In this document: positions 10,542 to 24,832 of the stretch, in pieces
How positions within the stretch are numbered: position 1 is the first letter of the stretch
Layout of the letters: the number at the start of each line of letters is the position of its first letter
Assembly (NCBI GenBank): GCA_964017045.1
Contig: OZ024809.1
Location: 12,716,307 to 12,780,306, forward strand
Reading direction: 5' to 3'
Length of the DNA: 64,000 nt
Source of the DNA: Omphiscola glabra
Lineage: Eukaryota; Mollusca; Gastropoda; Lymnaeidae
Position numbers and translations under genes: made by a program
Notes under the pieces: generated by a model
Told to the model about the DNA's origin: nothing
Databases searched by the model: none
What the model saw: only the letters and a program-made list of their open reading frames with translations

Positions 10542-10705
10542 ATACTTACCTGGCACAGGAGGCACCCTGATCAAGAAGGGGGTCCTCCCAGGGCGAGGCC
10601 TGTCCATTGCACTTCGGATGGGTTGACCCCTGCGATCACCCCAAATGTGGGTGACTCGGGTGCGTAATTTTTTCGTAGGGGGGACTGCGTTCGCGCTATC
10701 CCCTG
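10542..10705 (+). ncRNA. U1: U1 snRNA, array copy 4
   Basis: Full-length consensus 164-nt U1 gene, the first intact copy to the right of the retrotransposon. Confidence 0.96.
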
Positions 10706-11954
10706 AACAATTAAATGAATAAACAATTACAACCTACATTACAAATACCTACCAGTCTATCTATCACCCATGAGTTCTACCTACAGTCTACAGTGACGCT
10801 GGATAGCAACAACATCATTTTTTGGTTCAAATGTCCAATCTTCTTACTTCGAGTTTTGTCATTTCTTTCCATTTTCACATCGAACCCTATTTATAGTGCG
10901 TTCAGAAACATTGCTAAATCAGTTTCTTACTGAATAAAAAGGGACGCAACAAAACCACCTGCCTGTAGTGTCGGCAAGAAGCCTTCTTCAGCGAACAAAC
11001 AACAGTAAAAACAACTTTAACAATTATTTTAAAATATATACAGACAAGTTATATACACATTTCAAACACACTTTTTTTTTTTTTTTAAAATGGAGGGGGG
11101 AAAAAATGTTTATTTAAATTAAAATATCGTATATAATAATGTTTGTTCGCTAAAGAATGCTCATTTGCAGACTTTAAATTTATTTTGTTACATTTTTAGG
11201 TTGTTTTTTCAACTCAAAATATCAAGTATAAATGAAACTGTGACATTGTTATTGACAAAACTTTCATGGCCCTATGTAATGCTTCAGATCACTTACTATA
11301 TTATTATTAAATGTAGGTTAGCAGTGCCTTAACATTAAGGCCATCGATCAGACCCGGTCATCAAAAACCTGCTAATGGTCTACAATTTAAATTGTCATTT
11401 GAGACATCCACAATAAAAAGTGAGATGGCTTGCGTTGAATGGTAAGATAGGAGAGAGGTTTGAAACATAATTTTTTCCATTTACCTCAATGAACTAATCA
11501 TATCTCTCTTGCACCTATTCAGTACCTACAAATCTTATCTAAACGTTTAAAAGAATCGGATCTTTTGTACTTATTCATTTTTTAACGAAATTTTAAATCA
11601 ACCCTTGCTTCTGGTAGTATTGAGCTATTAACGCGACGCTAGAGTTTTTCCTTTTAAATGCTGTTTTAACGTGTACTATTTTCCAAGGGAGGTAAAAAGG
11701 AAGAATGACAGGCTTTAAGGGAAAGAAGTATCCTTTTAGAACAAATTTAACACAAGTTTTTAAATAAATTAAAGTACGCTTTATTTACAATTGTTGTAGA
11801 AAAAATATAGTATCTATTTATTTCTCTTAATTTTCACGAAATATTACAATTGTTATCATTTTAATTATAAAATGAAATAATATGTTTAAAACAAAAACTG
11901 TTAAGAATTTACAATCAACTTTAGAAGGCATGGAATAAGTCTCCGTCAACAAGC

Positions 11955-12118
11955 ATACTTACCTGGCACAGGAGGCACCCTGATCAAGAAGGGGGTCCTC
12001 CCAGGGCGAGGCCTGTCCATTGCACTTCGGATGGGTTGACCCCTGCGATCACCCCAAATGTGGGTGACTCGGGTGCGTAATTTTTTCGTAGGGGGGACTG
12101 CGTTCGCGCTATCCCCTG
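11955..12118 (+). ncRNA. U1: U1 snRNA, array copy 5
   Basis: Consensus U1 sequence. Its upstream flank has GTTTAAAAC in place of GTTTAATAC, a variant shared only with copy 10. Confidence 0.96.
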
Positions 12119-13367
12119 AACAATTAAATGAATAAACAATTACAACCTACATTACAAATACCTACCAGTCTATCTATCACCCATGAGTTCTACCTACAGT
12201 CTACAGTGACGCTGGATAGCAACAACATCATTTTTTGGTTCAAATGTCCAATCTTCTTACTTCGAGTTTTGTCATTTCTTTCCATTTTCACATCGAACCC
12301 TATTTATAGTGCGTTCAGAAACATTGCTAAATCAGTTTCTTACTGAATAAAAAGGGACGCAACAAAACCACCTGCCTGTAGTGTCGGCAAGAAGCCTTCT
12401 TCAGCGAACAAACAACAGTAAAAACAACTTTAACAATTATTTTAAAATATATACAGACAAGTTATATACACATTTCAAACACACTTTTTTTTTTTTTTTA
12501 AAATGGAGGGGGGAAAAAATGTTTATTTAAATTAAAATATCGTATATAATAATGTTTGTTCGCTAAAGAATGCTCATTTGCAGACTTTAAATTTATTTTG
12601 TTACATTTTTAGGTTGTTTTTTCAACTCAAAATATCAAGTATAAATGAAACTGTGACATTGTTATTGACAAAACTTTCATGGCCCTATGTAATGCTTCAG
12701 ATCACTTACTATATTATTATTAAATGTAGGTTAGCAGTGCCTTAACATTAAGGCCATCGATCAGACCCGGTCATCAAAAACCTGCTAATGGTCTACAATT
12801 TAAATTGTCATTTGAGACATCCACAATAAAAAGTGAGATGGCTTGCGTTGAATGGTAAGATAGGAGAGAGGTTTGAAACATAATTTTTTCCATTTACCTC
12901 AATGAACTAATCATATCTCTCTTGCACCTATTCAGTACCTACAAATCTTATCTAAACGTTTAAAAGAATCGGATCTTTTGTACTTATTCATTTTTTAACG
13001 AAATTTTAAATCAACCCTTGCTTCTGGTAGTATTGAGCTATTAACGCGACGCTAGAGTTTTTCCTTTTAAATGCTGTTTTAACGTGTGCTATTTTCCAAG
13101 GGAGGTAAAAAGGAAGAATGACAGGCTTTAAGGGAAAGAAGTATCCTTTTAGAACAAATTTAACACAAGTTTTTAAATAAATTAAAGTACGCTTTATTTA
13201 CAATTGTTGTAGAAAAAATATAGTATCTATTTATTTCTCTTAATTTTCACGAAATATTACAATTGTTATCATTTTAATTATAAAATGAAATAATATGTTT
13301 AATACAAAAACTGTTAAGAATTTACAATCAACTTTAGAAGGCATGGAATAAGTCTCCGTCAACAAGC

Positions 13368-13531
13368 ATACTTACCTGGCACAGGAGGCACCCTGATCAA
13401 GAAGGGGGTCCTCCCAGGGCGAGGCCTGTCCATTGCACTTCGGATGGGTTGACCCCTGCGATCACCCCAAATGTGGGTGACTCGGGTGCGTAATTTTTTC
13501 GTAGGGGGGACTGCGTTCGCGCTATCCCCTG
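13368..13531 (+). ncRNA. U1: U1 snRNA, array copy 6
   Basis: Consensus 164-nt U1 gene with C at promoter position -39. Confidence 0.96.
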
Positions 13532-14781
13532 AACAATTAAATGAATAAACAATTACAACCTACATTACAAATACCTACCAGTCTATCTATCACCCATGAG
13601 TTCTACCTACAGTCTACAGTGACGCTGGATAGCAACAACATCATTTTTTGGTTCAAATGTCCAATCTTCTTACTTCGAGTTTTGTCATTTCTTTCCATTT
13701 TCACATCGAACCCTATTTATAGTGCGTTCAGAAACATTGCTAAATCAGTTTCTTACTGAATAAAAAGGGACGCAACAAAACCACCTGCCTGTAGTGTCGG
13801 CAAGAAGCCTTCTTCAGCGAACAAACAACAGTAAAAACAACTTTAACAATTATTTTAAAATATATACAGACAAGTTATATACACATTTCAAACACACTTT
13901 TTTTTTTTTTTTTAAAATGGAGGGGGGAAAAAATGTTTATTTAAATTAAAATATCGTATATAATAATGTTTGTTCGCTAAAGAATGCTCATTTGCAGACT
14001 TTAAATTTATTTTGTTACATTTTTAGGTTGTTTTTTCAACTCAAAATATCAAGTATAAATGAAACTGTGACATTGTTATTGACAAAACTTTCATGGCCCT
14101 TTGTAATGCTTCAGATCACTTACTATATTATTATTAAATGTAGGTTAGCAGTGCCTTAACATTAAGGCCATCGATCAGACCCGGTCATCAAAAACCTGCT
14201 AATGGTCTACAATTTAAATTGTCATTTGAGACATCCACAATAAAAAGTGAGATGGCTTGCGTTGAATGGTAAGATAGGAGAGAGGTTTGAAACATAATTT
14301 TTTCCATTTACCTCAATGAACTAATCATATCTCTCTTGCACCTATTCAGTACCTACAAATCTTATCTAAACGTTTAAAAGAATCGGATCTTTTGTACTTA
14401 TTCATTTTTTAACGAAATTTTAAATCAACCCTTGCTTCTGGTAGTATTGAGCTATTAACGCGACGCTAGAGTTTTTCCTTTTAAATGCTGTTTTAACGTG
14501 TGCTATTTTCCAAGGGAGGTAAAAAGGAAGAATGACAGGCTTTAAGGGAAAGAAGTATCCTTTTAGAACAAATTTAACACAAGTTTTTAAATAAATTAAA
14601 GTACGCTTTATTTACAATTGTTGTAGAAAAAATATAGTATCTATTTATTTCTCTTAATTTTCACGAAATATTACAATTGTTATCATTTTAATTATAAAAT
14701 GAAATAATATGTTTAATACAAAAACTGTTAAGAATTTACAATAAACTTTAGAAGGCATGGAATAAGTCTCCGTCAACAAGC

Positions 14782-14945
14782 ATACTTACCTGGCACAGGA
14801 GGCACCCTGATCAAGAAGGGGGTCCTCCCAGGGCGAGGCCTGTCCATTGCACTTCGGATGGGTTGACCCCTGCGATCACCCCAAATGTGGGTGACTCGGG
14901 TGCGTAATTTTTTCGTAGGGGGGACTGCGTTCGCGCTATCCCCTG
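14782..14945 (+). ncRNA. U1: U1 snRNA, array copy 7
   Basis: Consensus 164-nt U1 gene with A at promoter position -39. Confidence 0.96.
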
Positions 14946-16194
14946 AACAATTAAATGAATAAACAATTACAACCTACATTACAAATACCTACCAGTCTAT
15001 CTATCACCCATGAGTTCTACCTACAGTCTACAGTGACGCTGGATAGCAACAACATCATTTTTTGGTTCAAATGTCCAATCTTCTTACTTCGAGTTTTGTC
15101 ATTTCTTTCCATTTTCACATCGAACCCTATTTATAGTGCGTTCAGAAACATTGCTAAATCAGTTTCTTACTGAATAAAAAGGGACGCAACAAAACCACCT
15201 GCCTGTAGTGTCGGCAAGAAGCCTTCTTCAGCGAACAAACAACAGTAAAAACAACTTTAACAATTATTTTAAAATATATACAGACAAGTTATATACACAT
15301 TTCAAACACACTTTTTTTTTTTTTTTAAAATGGAGGGGGGAAAAAATGTTTATTTAAATTAAAATATCGTATATAATAATGTTTGTTCGCTAAAGAATGC
15401 TCATTTGCAGACTTTAAATTTATTTTGTTACATTTTTAGGTTGTTTTTTCAACTCAAAATATCAAGTATAAATGAAACTGTGACATTGTTATTGACAAAA
15501 CTTTCATGGCCCTATGTAATGCTTCAGATCACTTACTATATTATTATTAAATGTAGGTTAGCAGTGCCTTAACATTAAGGCCATCGATCAGACCCGGTCA
15601 TCAAAAACCTGCTAATGGTCTACAATTTAAATTGTCATTTGAGACATCCACAATAAAAAGTGAGATGGCTTGCGTTGAATGGTAAGATAGGAGAGAGGTT
15701 TGAAACATAATTTTTTCCATTTACCTCAATGAACTAATCATATCTCTCTTGCACCTATTCAGTACCTACAAATCTTATCTAAACGTTTAAAAGAATCGGA
15801 TCTTTTGTACTTATTCATTTTTTAACGAAATTTTAAATCAACCCTTGCTTCTGGTAGTATTGAGCTATTAACGCGACGCTAGAGTTTTTCCTTTTAAATG
15901 CTGTTTTAACGTGTACTATTTTCCAAGGGAGGTAAAAAGGAAGAATGACAGGCTTTAAGGGAAAGAAGTATCCTTTTAGAACAAATTTAACACAAGTTTT
16001 TAAATAAATTAAAGTACGCTTTATTTACAATTGTTGTAGAAAAAATATAGTATCTATTTATTTCTCTTAATTTTCACGAAATATTACAATTGTTATCATT
16101 TTAATTATAAAATGAAATAATATGTTTAATACAAAAACTGTTAAGAATTTACAATAAACTTTAGAAGGCATGGAATAAGTCTCCGTCAACAAGC

Positions 16195-16358
16195 ATACTT
16201 ACCTGGCACAGGAGGCACCCTGATCAAGAAGGGGGTCCTCCCAGGGCGAGGCCTGTCCATTGCACTTCGGATGGGTTGACCCCTGCGATCACCCCAAATG
16301 TGGGTGACTCGGGTGCGTAATTTTTTCGTAGGGGGGACTGCGTTCGCGCTATCCCCTG
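16195..16358 (+). ncRNA. U1: U1 snRNA, array copy 8
   Basis: Consensus 164-nt U1 gene with A at promoter position -39. Confidence 0.96.
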
Positions 16359-17606
16359 AACAATTAAATGAATAAACAATTACAACCTACATTACAAATA
16401 CCTACCAGTCTATCTATCACCCATGAGTTCTACCTACAGTCTACAGTGACGCTGGATAGCAACAACATCATTTTTTGGTTCAAATGTCCAATCTTCTTAC
16501 TTCGAGTTTTGTCATTTCTTTCCATTTTCACATCGAACCCTATTTATAGTGCGTTCAGAAACATTGCTAAATCAGTTTCTTACTGAATAAAAAGGGACGC
16601 AACAAAACCACCTGCCTGTAGTGTCGGCAAGAAGCCTTCTTCAGCGAACAAACAACAGTAAAAACAACTTTAACAATTATTTTAAAATATATACAGACAA
16701 GTTATATACACATTTCAAACACACTTTTTTTTTTTTTTTAAATGGAGGGGGGGAAAAATGTTTATTTAAATTAAAATATCGTATATAATAATGTTTGTTC
16801 GCTAAAGAATGCTCATTTGCAGACTTTAAATTTATTTTGTTACATTTTTAGGTTGTTTTTTCAACTCAAAATATCAAGTATAAATGAAACTGTGACATTG
16901 TTATTGACAAAACTTTCATGGCCCTTTGTAATGCTTCAGATCACTTACTATATTATTATTAAATGTAGGTTAGCAGTGCCTTAACATTAAGGCCATCGAT
17001 CAGACCCGGTCATCAAAAACCTGCTAATGGTCTACAATTTAAATTGTCATTTGAGACATCCACAATAAAAAGTGAGATGGCTTGCGTTGAATGGTAAGAT
17101 AGGAGAGAGGTTTGAAACATAATTTTTTCCATTTACCTCAATGAACTAATCATATCTCTCTTGCACCTATTCAGTACCTACAAATCTTATCTAAACGTTT
17201 AAAAGAATCGGATCTTTTGTACTTATTCATTTTTTAACGAAATTTTAAATCAACCCTTGCTTCTGGTAGTATTGAGCTATTAACGCGACGCTAGAGTTTT
17301 TCCTTTTAAATGCTGTTTTAACGTGTGCTATTTTCCAAGGGAGGTAAAAAGGAAGAATGACAGGCTTTAAGGGAAAGAAGTATCCTTTTAGAACAAATTT
17401 AACACAAGTTTTTAAATAAATTAAAGTACGCTTTATTTACAATTGTTGTAGAAAAAATATAGTATCTATTTATTTCTCTTAATTTTCACGAAATATTACA
17501 ATTGTTATCATTTTAATTATAAAATGAAATAATATGTTTAATACAAAAACTGTTAAGAATTTACAATAAACTTTAGAAGGCATGGAATAAGTCTCCGTCA
17601 ACAAGC

Positions 17607-17770
17607 ATACTTACCTGGCACAGGAGGCACCCTGATCAAGAAGGGGGTCCTCCCAGGGCGAGGCCTGTCCATTGCACTTCGGATGAGTTGACCCCTGCGA
17701 TCACCCCAAATGTGGGTGACTCGGGTGCGTAATTTTTTCGTAGGGGGGACTGCGTTCGCGCTATCCCCTG
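17607..17770 (+). ncRNA. U1: U1 snRNA, array copy 9 (G80A)
   Basis: One change from consensus, G80A, in the 3' arm of stem-loop II, where G80 is expected to pair with C59. The same change is in copy 19. Confidence 0.95.
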
Positions 17771-19019
17771 AACAATTAAATGAATAAACAATTACAGCCT
17801 ACATTACAAATACCTACCAGTCTATCTATCACCCATGAGTTCTACCTACACTCTACAGTGACGCTGGATAGCAACAACATCATTTTTTGGTTCAAATGTC
17901 CAATCTTCTTACTTCGAGTTTTGTCATTTCTTTCCATTTTCACATCGAACCCTATTTATAGTGCGTTCAGAAACATTGCTAAATCAGTTTCTTACTGAAT
18001 AAAAAGGGACGCAACAAAACCACCTGCCTGTAGTGTCGGCAAGAAGCCTTCTTCAGCGAACAAACAACAGTAAAAACAACTTTAACAATTATTTTAAAAT
18101 ATATACAGACAAGTTATATACACATTTCAAACACACTTTTTTTTTTTTTTTTAAATGGAGGGGGGAAAAAATGTTTATTTAAATTAAAATATCGTATATA
18201 ATAATGTTTGTTCGCTAAAGAATGCTCATTTGCAGACTTTAAATTTATTTTGTTACATTTTTAGGTTGTTTTTTCAACTCAAAATATCAAGTATAAATGA
18301 AACTGTGACATTGTTATTGACAAAACTTTCATGGCCCTTTGTAATGCTTCAGATCACTTACTATATTATTATTAAATGTAGGTTAGCAGTGCCTTAACAT
18401 TAAGGCCATCGATCAGACCCGGTCATCAAAAACCTGCTAATGGTCTACAATTTAAATTGTCATTTGAGACATCCACAATAAAAAGTGAGATGGCTTGCGT
18501 TGAATGGTAAGATAGGAGAGAGGTTTGAAACATAATTTTTTCCATTTACCTCAATGAACTAATCATATCTCTCTTGCACCTATTCAGTACCTACAAATCT
18601 TATCTAAACGTTTAAAAGAATCGGATCTTTTGTACTTATTCATTTTTTAACGAAATTTTAAATCAACCCTTGCTTCTGGTAGTATTGAGCTATTAACGCG
18701 ACGCTAGAGTTTTTCCTTTTAAATGCTGTTTTAACGTGTACTATTTTCCAAGGGAGGTAAAAAGGAAGAATGACAGGCTTTAAGGGAAAGAAGTATCCTT
18801 TTAGAACAAATTTAACACAAGTTTTTAAATAAATTAAAGTACGCTTTATTTACAATTGTTGTAGAAAAAATATAGTATCTATTTATTTCTCTTAATTTTC
18901 ACGAAATATTACAATTGTTATCATTTTAATTATAAAATGAAATAATATGTTTAAAACAAAAACTGTTAAGAATTTACAATCAACTTTAGAAGGCATGGAA
19001 TAAGTCTCCGTCAACAAGC

Positions 19020-19183
19020 ATACTTACCTGGCACAGGAGGCACCCTGATCAAGAAGGGGGTCCTCCCAGGGCGAGGCCTGTCCATTGCACTTCGGATGGG
19101 TTGACCCCTGCGATCACCCCAAATGTGGGTGACTCGGGTGCGTAATTTTTTCGTAGGGGGGACTGCGTTCGCGCTATCCCCTG
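19020..19183 (+). ncRNA. U1: U1 snRNA, array copy 10
   Basis: Consensus U1 gene. Flank shares the GTTTAAAAC variant with copy 5. Confidence 0.96.
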
Positions 19184-20432
19184 AACAATTAAATGAATAA
19201 ACAATTACAACCTACATTACAAATACCTACCAGTCTATCTATCACCCATGAGTTCTACCTACAGTCTACAGTGACGCTGGATAGCAACAACATCATTTTT
19301 TGGTTCAAATGTCCAATCTTCTTACTTCGAGTTTTGTCATTTCTTTCCATTTTCACATCGAACCCTATTTATAGTGCGTTCAGAAACATTGCTAAATCAG
19401 TTTCTTACTGAATAAAAAGGGACGCAACAAAACCACCTGCCTGTAGTGTCGGCAAGAAGCCTTCTTCAGCGAACAAACAACAGTAAAAACAACTTTAACA
19501 ATTATTTTAAAATATATACAGACAAGTTATATACACATTTCAAACACACTTTTTTTTTTTTTTTAAAATGGAGGGGGGAAAAAATGTTTATTTAAATTAA
19601 AATATCGTATATAATAATGTTTGTTCGCTAAAGAATGCTCATTTGCAGACTTTAAATTTATTTTGTTACATTTTTAGGTTGTTTTTTCAACTCAAAATAT
19701 CAAGTATAAATGAAACTGTGACATTGTTATTGACAAAACTTTCATGGCCCTTTGTAATGCTTCAGATCACTTACTATATTATTATTAAATGTAGGTTAGC
19801 AGTGCCTTAACATTAAGGCCATCGATCAGACCCGGTCATCAAAAACCTGCTAATGGTCTACAATTTAAATTGTCATTTGAGACATCCACAATAAAAAGTG
19901 AGATGGCTTGCGTTGAATGGTAAGATAGGAGAGAGGTTTGAAACATAATTTTTTCCATTTACCTCAATGAACTAATCATATCTCTCTTGCACCTATTCAG
20001 TACCTACAAATCTTATCTAAACGTTTAAAAGAATCGGATCTTTTGTACTTATTCATTTTTTAACGAAATTTTAAATCAACCCTTGCTTCTGGTAGTATTG
20101 AGCTATTAACGCGACGCTACAGTTTTTCCTTTTAAATGCTGTTTTAACGTGTGCTATTTTCCAAGGGAGGTAAAAAGGAAGAATGACAGGCTTTAAGGGA
20201 AAGAAGTATCCTTTTAGAACAAATTTAACACAAGTTTTTAAATAAATTAAAGTACGCTTTATTTACAATTGTTGTAGAAAAAATATAGTATCTATTTATT
20301 TCTCTTAATTTTCACGAAATATTACAATTGTTATCATTTTAATTATAAAATGAAATAATATGTTTAATACAAAAACTGTTAAGAATTTACAATAAACTTT
20401 AGAAGGCATGGAATAAGTCTCCGTCAACAAGC

Positions 20433-20596
20433 ATACTTACCTGGCACAGGAGGCACCCTGATCAAGAAGGGGGTCCTCCCAGGGCGAGGCCTGTCCATTG
20501 CACTTCGGATGGGTTGACCCCTGCGATCACCCCAAATGTGGGTGACTCGGGTGCGTAATTTTTTCGTAGTGGGGACTGCGTTCGCGCTATCCCCTG
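20433..20596 (+). ncRNA. U1: U1 snRNA, array copy 11 (G138T)
   Basis: Single change G138T between the Sm site and the 3' hairpin, giving GTAGTGGGG, which is closer to vertebrate U1 than the array consensus. Confidence 0.95.
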
Positions 20597-21845
20597 AACA
20601 ATTAAATGAATAAACAATTACAACCTACATTACAAATACCTACCAGTCTATCTATCACCCATGAGTTCTACCTACAGTCTACAGTGACGCTGGATAGCAA
20701 CAACATCATTTTTTGGTTCAAATGTCCAATCTTCTTACTTCGAGTTTTGTCATTTCTTTCCATTTTCACATCGAACCCTATTTATAGTGCGTTCAGAAAC
20801 ATTGCTAAATCAGTTTCTTACTGAATAAAAAGGGACGCAACAAAACCACCTGCCTGTAGTGTCGGCAAGAAGCCTTCTTCAGCGAACAAACAACAGTAAA
20901 AACAACTTTAACAATTATTTTAAAATATATACAGACAAGTTATATACACATTTCAAACACACTTTTTTTTTTTTTTTTAAATGGAGGGGGGAAAAAATGT
21001 TTATTTAAATTAAAATATCGTATATAATAATGTTTGTTCGCTAAAGAATGCTCATTTGCAGACTTTAAATTTATTTTGTTACATTTTTAGGTTGTTTTTT
21101 CAACTCAAAATATCAAGTATAAATGAAACTGTGACATTGTTATTGACAAAACTTTCATGGCCCTTTGTAATGCTTCAGATCACTTACTATATTATTATTA
21201 AATGTAGGTTAGCAGTGCCTTAACATTAAGGCCATCGATCAGACCCGGTCATCAAAAACCTGCTAATGGTCTACAATTTAAATTGTCATTTGAGACATCC
21301 ACAATAAAAAGTGAGATGGCTTGCGTTGAATGGTAAGATAGGAGAGAGGTTTGAAACATAATTTTTTCCATTTACCTCAATGAACTAATCATATCTCTCT
21401 TGCACCTATTCAGTACCTACAAATCTTATCTAAACGTTTAAAAGAATCGGATCTTTTGTACTTATTCATTTTTTAACGAAATTTTAAATCAACCCTTGCT
21501 TCTGGTAGTATTGAGCTATTAACGCGACGCTAGAGTTTTTCCTTTTAAATGCTGTTTTAACGTGTGCTATTTTCCAAGGGAGGTAAAAAGGAAGAATGAC
21601 AGGCTTTAAGGGAAAGAAGTATCCTTTTAGAACAAATTTAACACAAGTTTTTAAATAAATTAAAGTACGCTTTATTTACAATTGTTGTAGAAAAAATATA
21701 GTATCTATTTATTTCTCTTAATTTTCACGAAATATTACAATTGTTATCATTTTAATTATAAAATGAAATAATATGTTTAATACAAAAACTGTTAAGAATT
21801 TACAATCAACTTTAGAAGGCATGGAATAAGTCTCCGTCAACAAGC

Positions 21846-22009
21846 ATACTTACCTGGAACAGGAGGCACCCTGATCAAGAAGGGGGTCCTCCCAGGGCGA
21901 GGCCTGTCCATTGCACTTCGGATGGGTTGACCCCTGCGATCACCCCAAATGTGGGTGACTCGGGTGCGTAATTTTTTCGTAGGGGGGACTGCGTTCGCGC
22001 TATCCCCTG
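21846..22009 (+). ncRNA. U1: U1 snRNA, array copy 12 (C13A)
   Basis: Single change C13A just after the splice-site-pairing 5' end. The same change is in copy 18. Confidence 0.95.
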
Positions 22010-23256
22010 AACAATTAAATGAATAAACAATTACAACCTACATTACAAATACCTACCAGTCTATCTATCACCCATGAGTTCTACCTACACTCTACAGTGA
22101 CGCTGGATAGCAACAACATCATTTTTTGGTTCAAATGTCCAATCTTCTTACTTCGAGTTTTGTCATTTCTTTCCATTTTCACATCGAACCCTATTTATAG
22201 TGCGTTCAGAAACATTGCTAAATCAGTTTCTTACTGAATAAAAAGGGACGCAACAAAACCACCTGCCTGTAGTGTCGGCAAGAAGCCTTCTTCAGCGAAC
22301 AAACAACAGTAAAAACAACTTTAACAATTATTTTAAAATATATACAGACAAGTTATATACACATTTCAAACACACTTTTTTTTTTTTTTAAATGGAGGGG
22401 GGGAAAAATGTTTATTTAAATTAAAATATCGTATATAATAATGTTTGTTCGCTAAAGAATGCTCATTTGCAGACTTTAAATTTATTTTGTTACATTTTTA
22501 GGTTGTTTTTTCAACTCAAAATATCAAGTATAAATGAAACTGTGACATTGTTATTGACAAAACTTTCATGGCCCTTTGTAATGCTTCAGATCACTTACTA
22601 TATTATTATTAAATGTAGGTTAGCAGTGCCTTAACATTAAGGCCATCGATCAGACCCGGTCATCAAAAACCTGCTAATGGTCTACAATTTAAATTGTCAT
22701 TTGAGACATCCACAATAAAAAGTGAGATGGCTTGCGTTGAATGGTAAGATAGGAGAGAGGTTTGAAACATAATTTTTTCCATTTACCTCAATGAACTAAT
22801 CATATCTCTCTTGCACCTATTCAGTACCTACAAATCTTATCTAAACGTTTAAAAGAATCGGATCTTTTGTACTTATTCATTTTTTAACGAAATTTTAAAT
22901 CAACCCTTGCTTCTGGTAGTATTGAGCTATTAACGCGACGCTAGAGTTTTTCCTTTTAAATGCTGTTTTAACGTGTGCTATTTTCCAAGGGAGGTAAAAA
23001 GGAAGAATGACAGGCTTTAAGGGAAAGAAGTATCCTTTTAGAACAAATTTAACACAAGTTTTTAAATAAATTAAAGTACGCTTTATTTACAATTGTTGTA
23101 GAAAAAATATAGTATCTATTTATTTCTCTTAATTTTCACGAAATATTACAATTGTTATCATTTTAATTATAAAATGAAATAATATGTTTAATACAAAAAC
23201 TGTTAAGAATTTACAATAAACTTTAGAAGGCATGGAATAAGTCTCCGTCAACAAGC

Positions 23257-23420
23257 ATACTTACCTGGCACAGGAGGCACCCTGATCAAGAAGGGGGTCC
23301 TCCCAGGGCGAGGCCTGTCCATTGCACTTCGGATGGGTTGACCCCTGCGATCACCCCAAATGTGGGTGACTCGGGTGCGTAATTTTTTCGTAGGGGGGAC
23401 TGCGTTCGCGCTATCCCCTG
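23257..23420 (+). ncRNA. U1: U1 snRNA, array copy 13
   Basis: Consensus 164-nt U1 gene with A at promoter position -39. Confidence 0.96.
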
Positions 23421-24668
23421 AACAATTAAATGAATAAACAATTACAACCTACATTACAAATACCTACCAGTCTATCTATCACCCATGAGTTCTACCTACA
23501 GTCTACAGTGACGCTGGATAGCAACAACATCATTTTTTGGTTCAAATGTCCAATCTTCTTACTTCGAGTTTTGTCATTTCTTTCCATTTTCACATCGAAC
23601 CCTATTTATAGTGCGTTCAGAAACATTGCTAAATCAGTTTCTTACTGAATAAAAAGGGACGCAACAAAACCACCTGCCTGTAGTGTCGGCAAGAAGCCTT
23701 CTTCAGCGAACAAACAACAGTAAAAACAACTTTAACAATTATTTTAAAATATATACAGACAAGTTATATACACATTTCAAACACACTTTTTTTTTTTTTT
23801 TAAATGGAGGGGGGAAAAAATGTTTATTTAAATTAAAATATCGTATATAATAATGTTTGTTCGCTAAAGAATGCTCATTTGCAGACTTTAAATTTATTTT
23901 GTTACATTTTTAGGTTGTTTTTTCAACTCAAAATATCAAGTATAAATGAAACTGTGACATTGTTATTGACAAAACTTTCATGGCCCTTTGTAATGCTTCA
24001 GATCACTTACTATATTATTATTAAATGTAGGTTAGCAGTGCCTTAACATTAAGGCCATCGATCAGACCCGGTCATCAAAAACCTGCTAATGGTCTACAAT
24101 TTAAATTGTCATTTGAGACATCCACAATAAAAAGTGAGATGGCTTGCGTTGAATGGTAAGATAGGAGAGAGGTTTGAAACATAATTTTTTCCATTTACCT
24201 CAATGAACTAATCATATCTCTCTTGCACCTATTCAGTACCTACAAATCTTATCTAAACGTTTAAAAGAATCGGATCTTTTGTACTTATTCATTTTTTAAC
24301 GAAATTTTAAATCAACCCTTGCTTCTGGTAGTATTGAGCTATTAACGCGACGCTAGAGTTTTTCCTTTTAAATGCTGTTTTAACGTGTGCTATTTTCCAA
24401 GGGAGGTAAAAAGGAAGAATGACAGGCTTTAAGGGAAAGAAGTATCCTTTTAGAACAAATTTAACACAAGTTTTTAAATAAATTAAAGTACGCTTTATTT
24501 ACAATTGTTGTAGAAAAAATATAGTATCTATTTATTTCTCTTAATTTTCACGAAATATTACAATTGTTATCATTTTAATTATAAAATGAAATAATATGTT
24601 TAATACAAAAACTGTTAAGAATTTACAATCAACTTTAGAAGGCATGGAATAAGTCTCCGTCAACAAGC

Positions 24669-24832
24669 ATACTTACCTGGCACAGGAGGCACCCTGATCA
24701 AGAAGGGGGTCCTCCCAGGGCGAGGCCTGTCCATTGCACTTCGGATGGGTTGACCCCTGCGATCACCCCAAATGTGGGTGACTCGGGTGCGTAATTTTTT
24801 CGTAGGGGGGACTGCGTTCGCGCTATCCCCTG
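24669..24832 (+). ncRNA. U1: U1 snRNA, array copy 14
   Basis: Consensus 164-nt U1 gene with C at promoter position -39. Confidence 0.96.
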